Shown here in pieces: positions 5,453-5,534 of a DNA stretch of 5,534 nucleotides. The stretch is from Desulfurococcaceae archaeon (GTDB lineage Archaea; Thermoproteota; Thermoprotei_A; Sulfolobales; Desulfurococcaceae). The translations under genes and the position numbers were made by a program. A model generated the notes under the pieces. That model saw only the letters and a list, made by a program, of their open reading frames with translations, was not told the origin of the DNA and did no database searches. The stretch spans positions 1-5,534 of the forward strand of contig JAJHRJ010000035.1 in NCBI GenBank assembly GCA_020832865.1, read 5' to 3'. Every line of letters starts with the position of its first letter. Positions within the stretch are counted from its first letter, which is position 1.

Positions 5453-5534
5453 CAATGCTCTTTTTAGTTATCTCAAGGATTAAAAACACACTACGCTTCC
5501 AGTATATTTTTACCACAATAAGCGTTATTGAACT

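Overview
The window looks like chromosomal DNA from a hyperthermophilic crenarchaeon, probably of the Desulfurococcales or a relative. The reasons are a crenarchaeal-style tRNA-splicing endonuclease, an archaeal alpha2 glycyl-tRNA synthetase, frequent TTG start codons, heavy AGA/AGG use, A/T-rich TATA-like boxes about 23-28 nt before start codons, and tight gene packing with short overlaps. The lineage is inferred from these traits and not proved. I see no mobile element, CRISPR array, tRNA or rRNA gene, and no stretch over 300 bases without a gene.

Left block, minus strand (1-1113): a PhoU/DUF47-like all-helical protein is followed, with almost no gap, by the N-terminal part of endA, the catalytic subunit of the tRNA-intron endonuclease, which runs off the left edge. 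The endA reading frame has no ATG, GTG or TTG before a point inside the conserved N-terminal region, so its true start is a puzzle.

Middle (1114-2817): a 90-bp divergent promoter region separates the left block from a plus-strand gene for a 537-residue radical SAM protein. This protein has an N-terminal B12-binding-like Rossmann domain, a radical SAM core whose three-cysteine motif seems to be split by a cysteine-rich insert of about 39 residues, and a TRAM-like C-terminal domain. The layout resembles RNA-modifying methylthiotransferases, but the protein does not match one I can name. It is the most interesting object in the window.

Right block, minus strand (2786-5425): glycyl-tRNA synthetase is followed after 112 bp by a small protein that looks like a double-psi beta-barrel. 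A small all-helical protein is joined to that gene by a 4-nt ATGA overlap. The helical gene and the radical SAM gene converge and overlap by 32 bp at their 3' ends.

Together the window has a tRNA theme: glycine charging, intron removal, and a probable RNA-modifying radical SAM enzyme. The two helical proteins share a short motif, TSTRS, in similar surroundings. Whether these genes cooperate is inference from position only.
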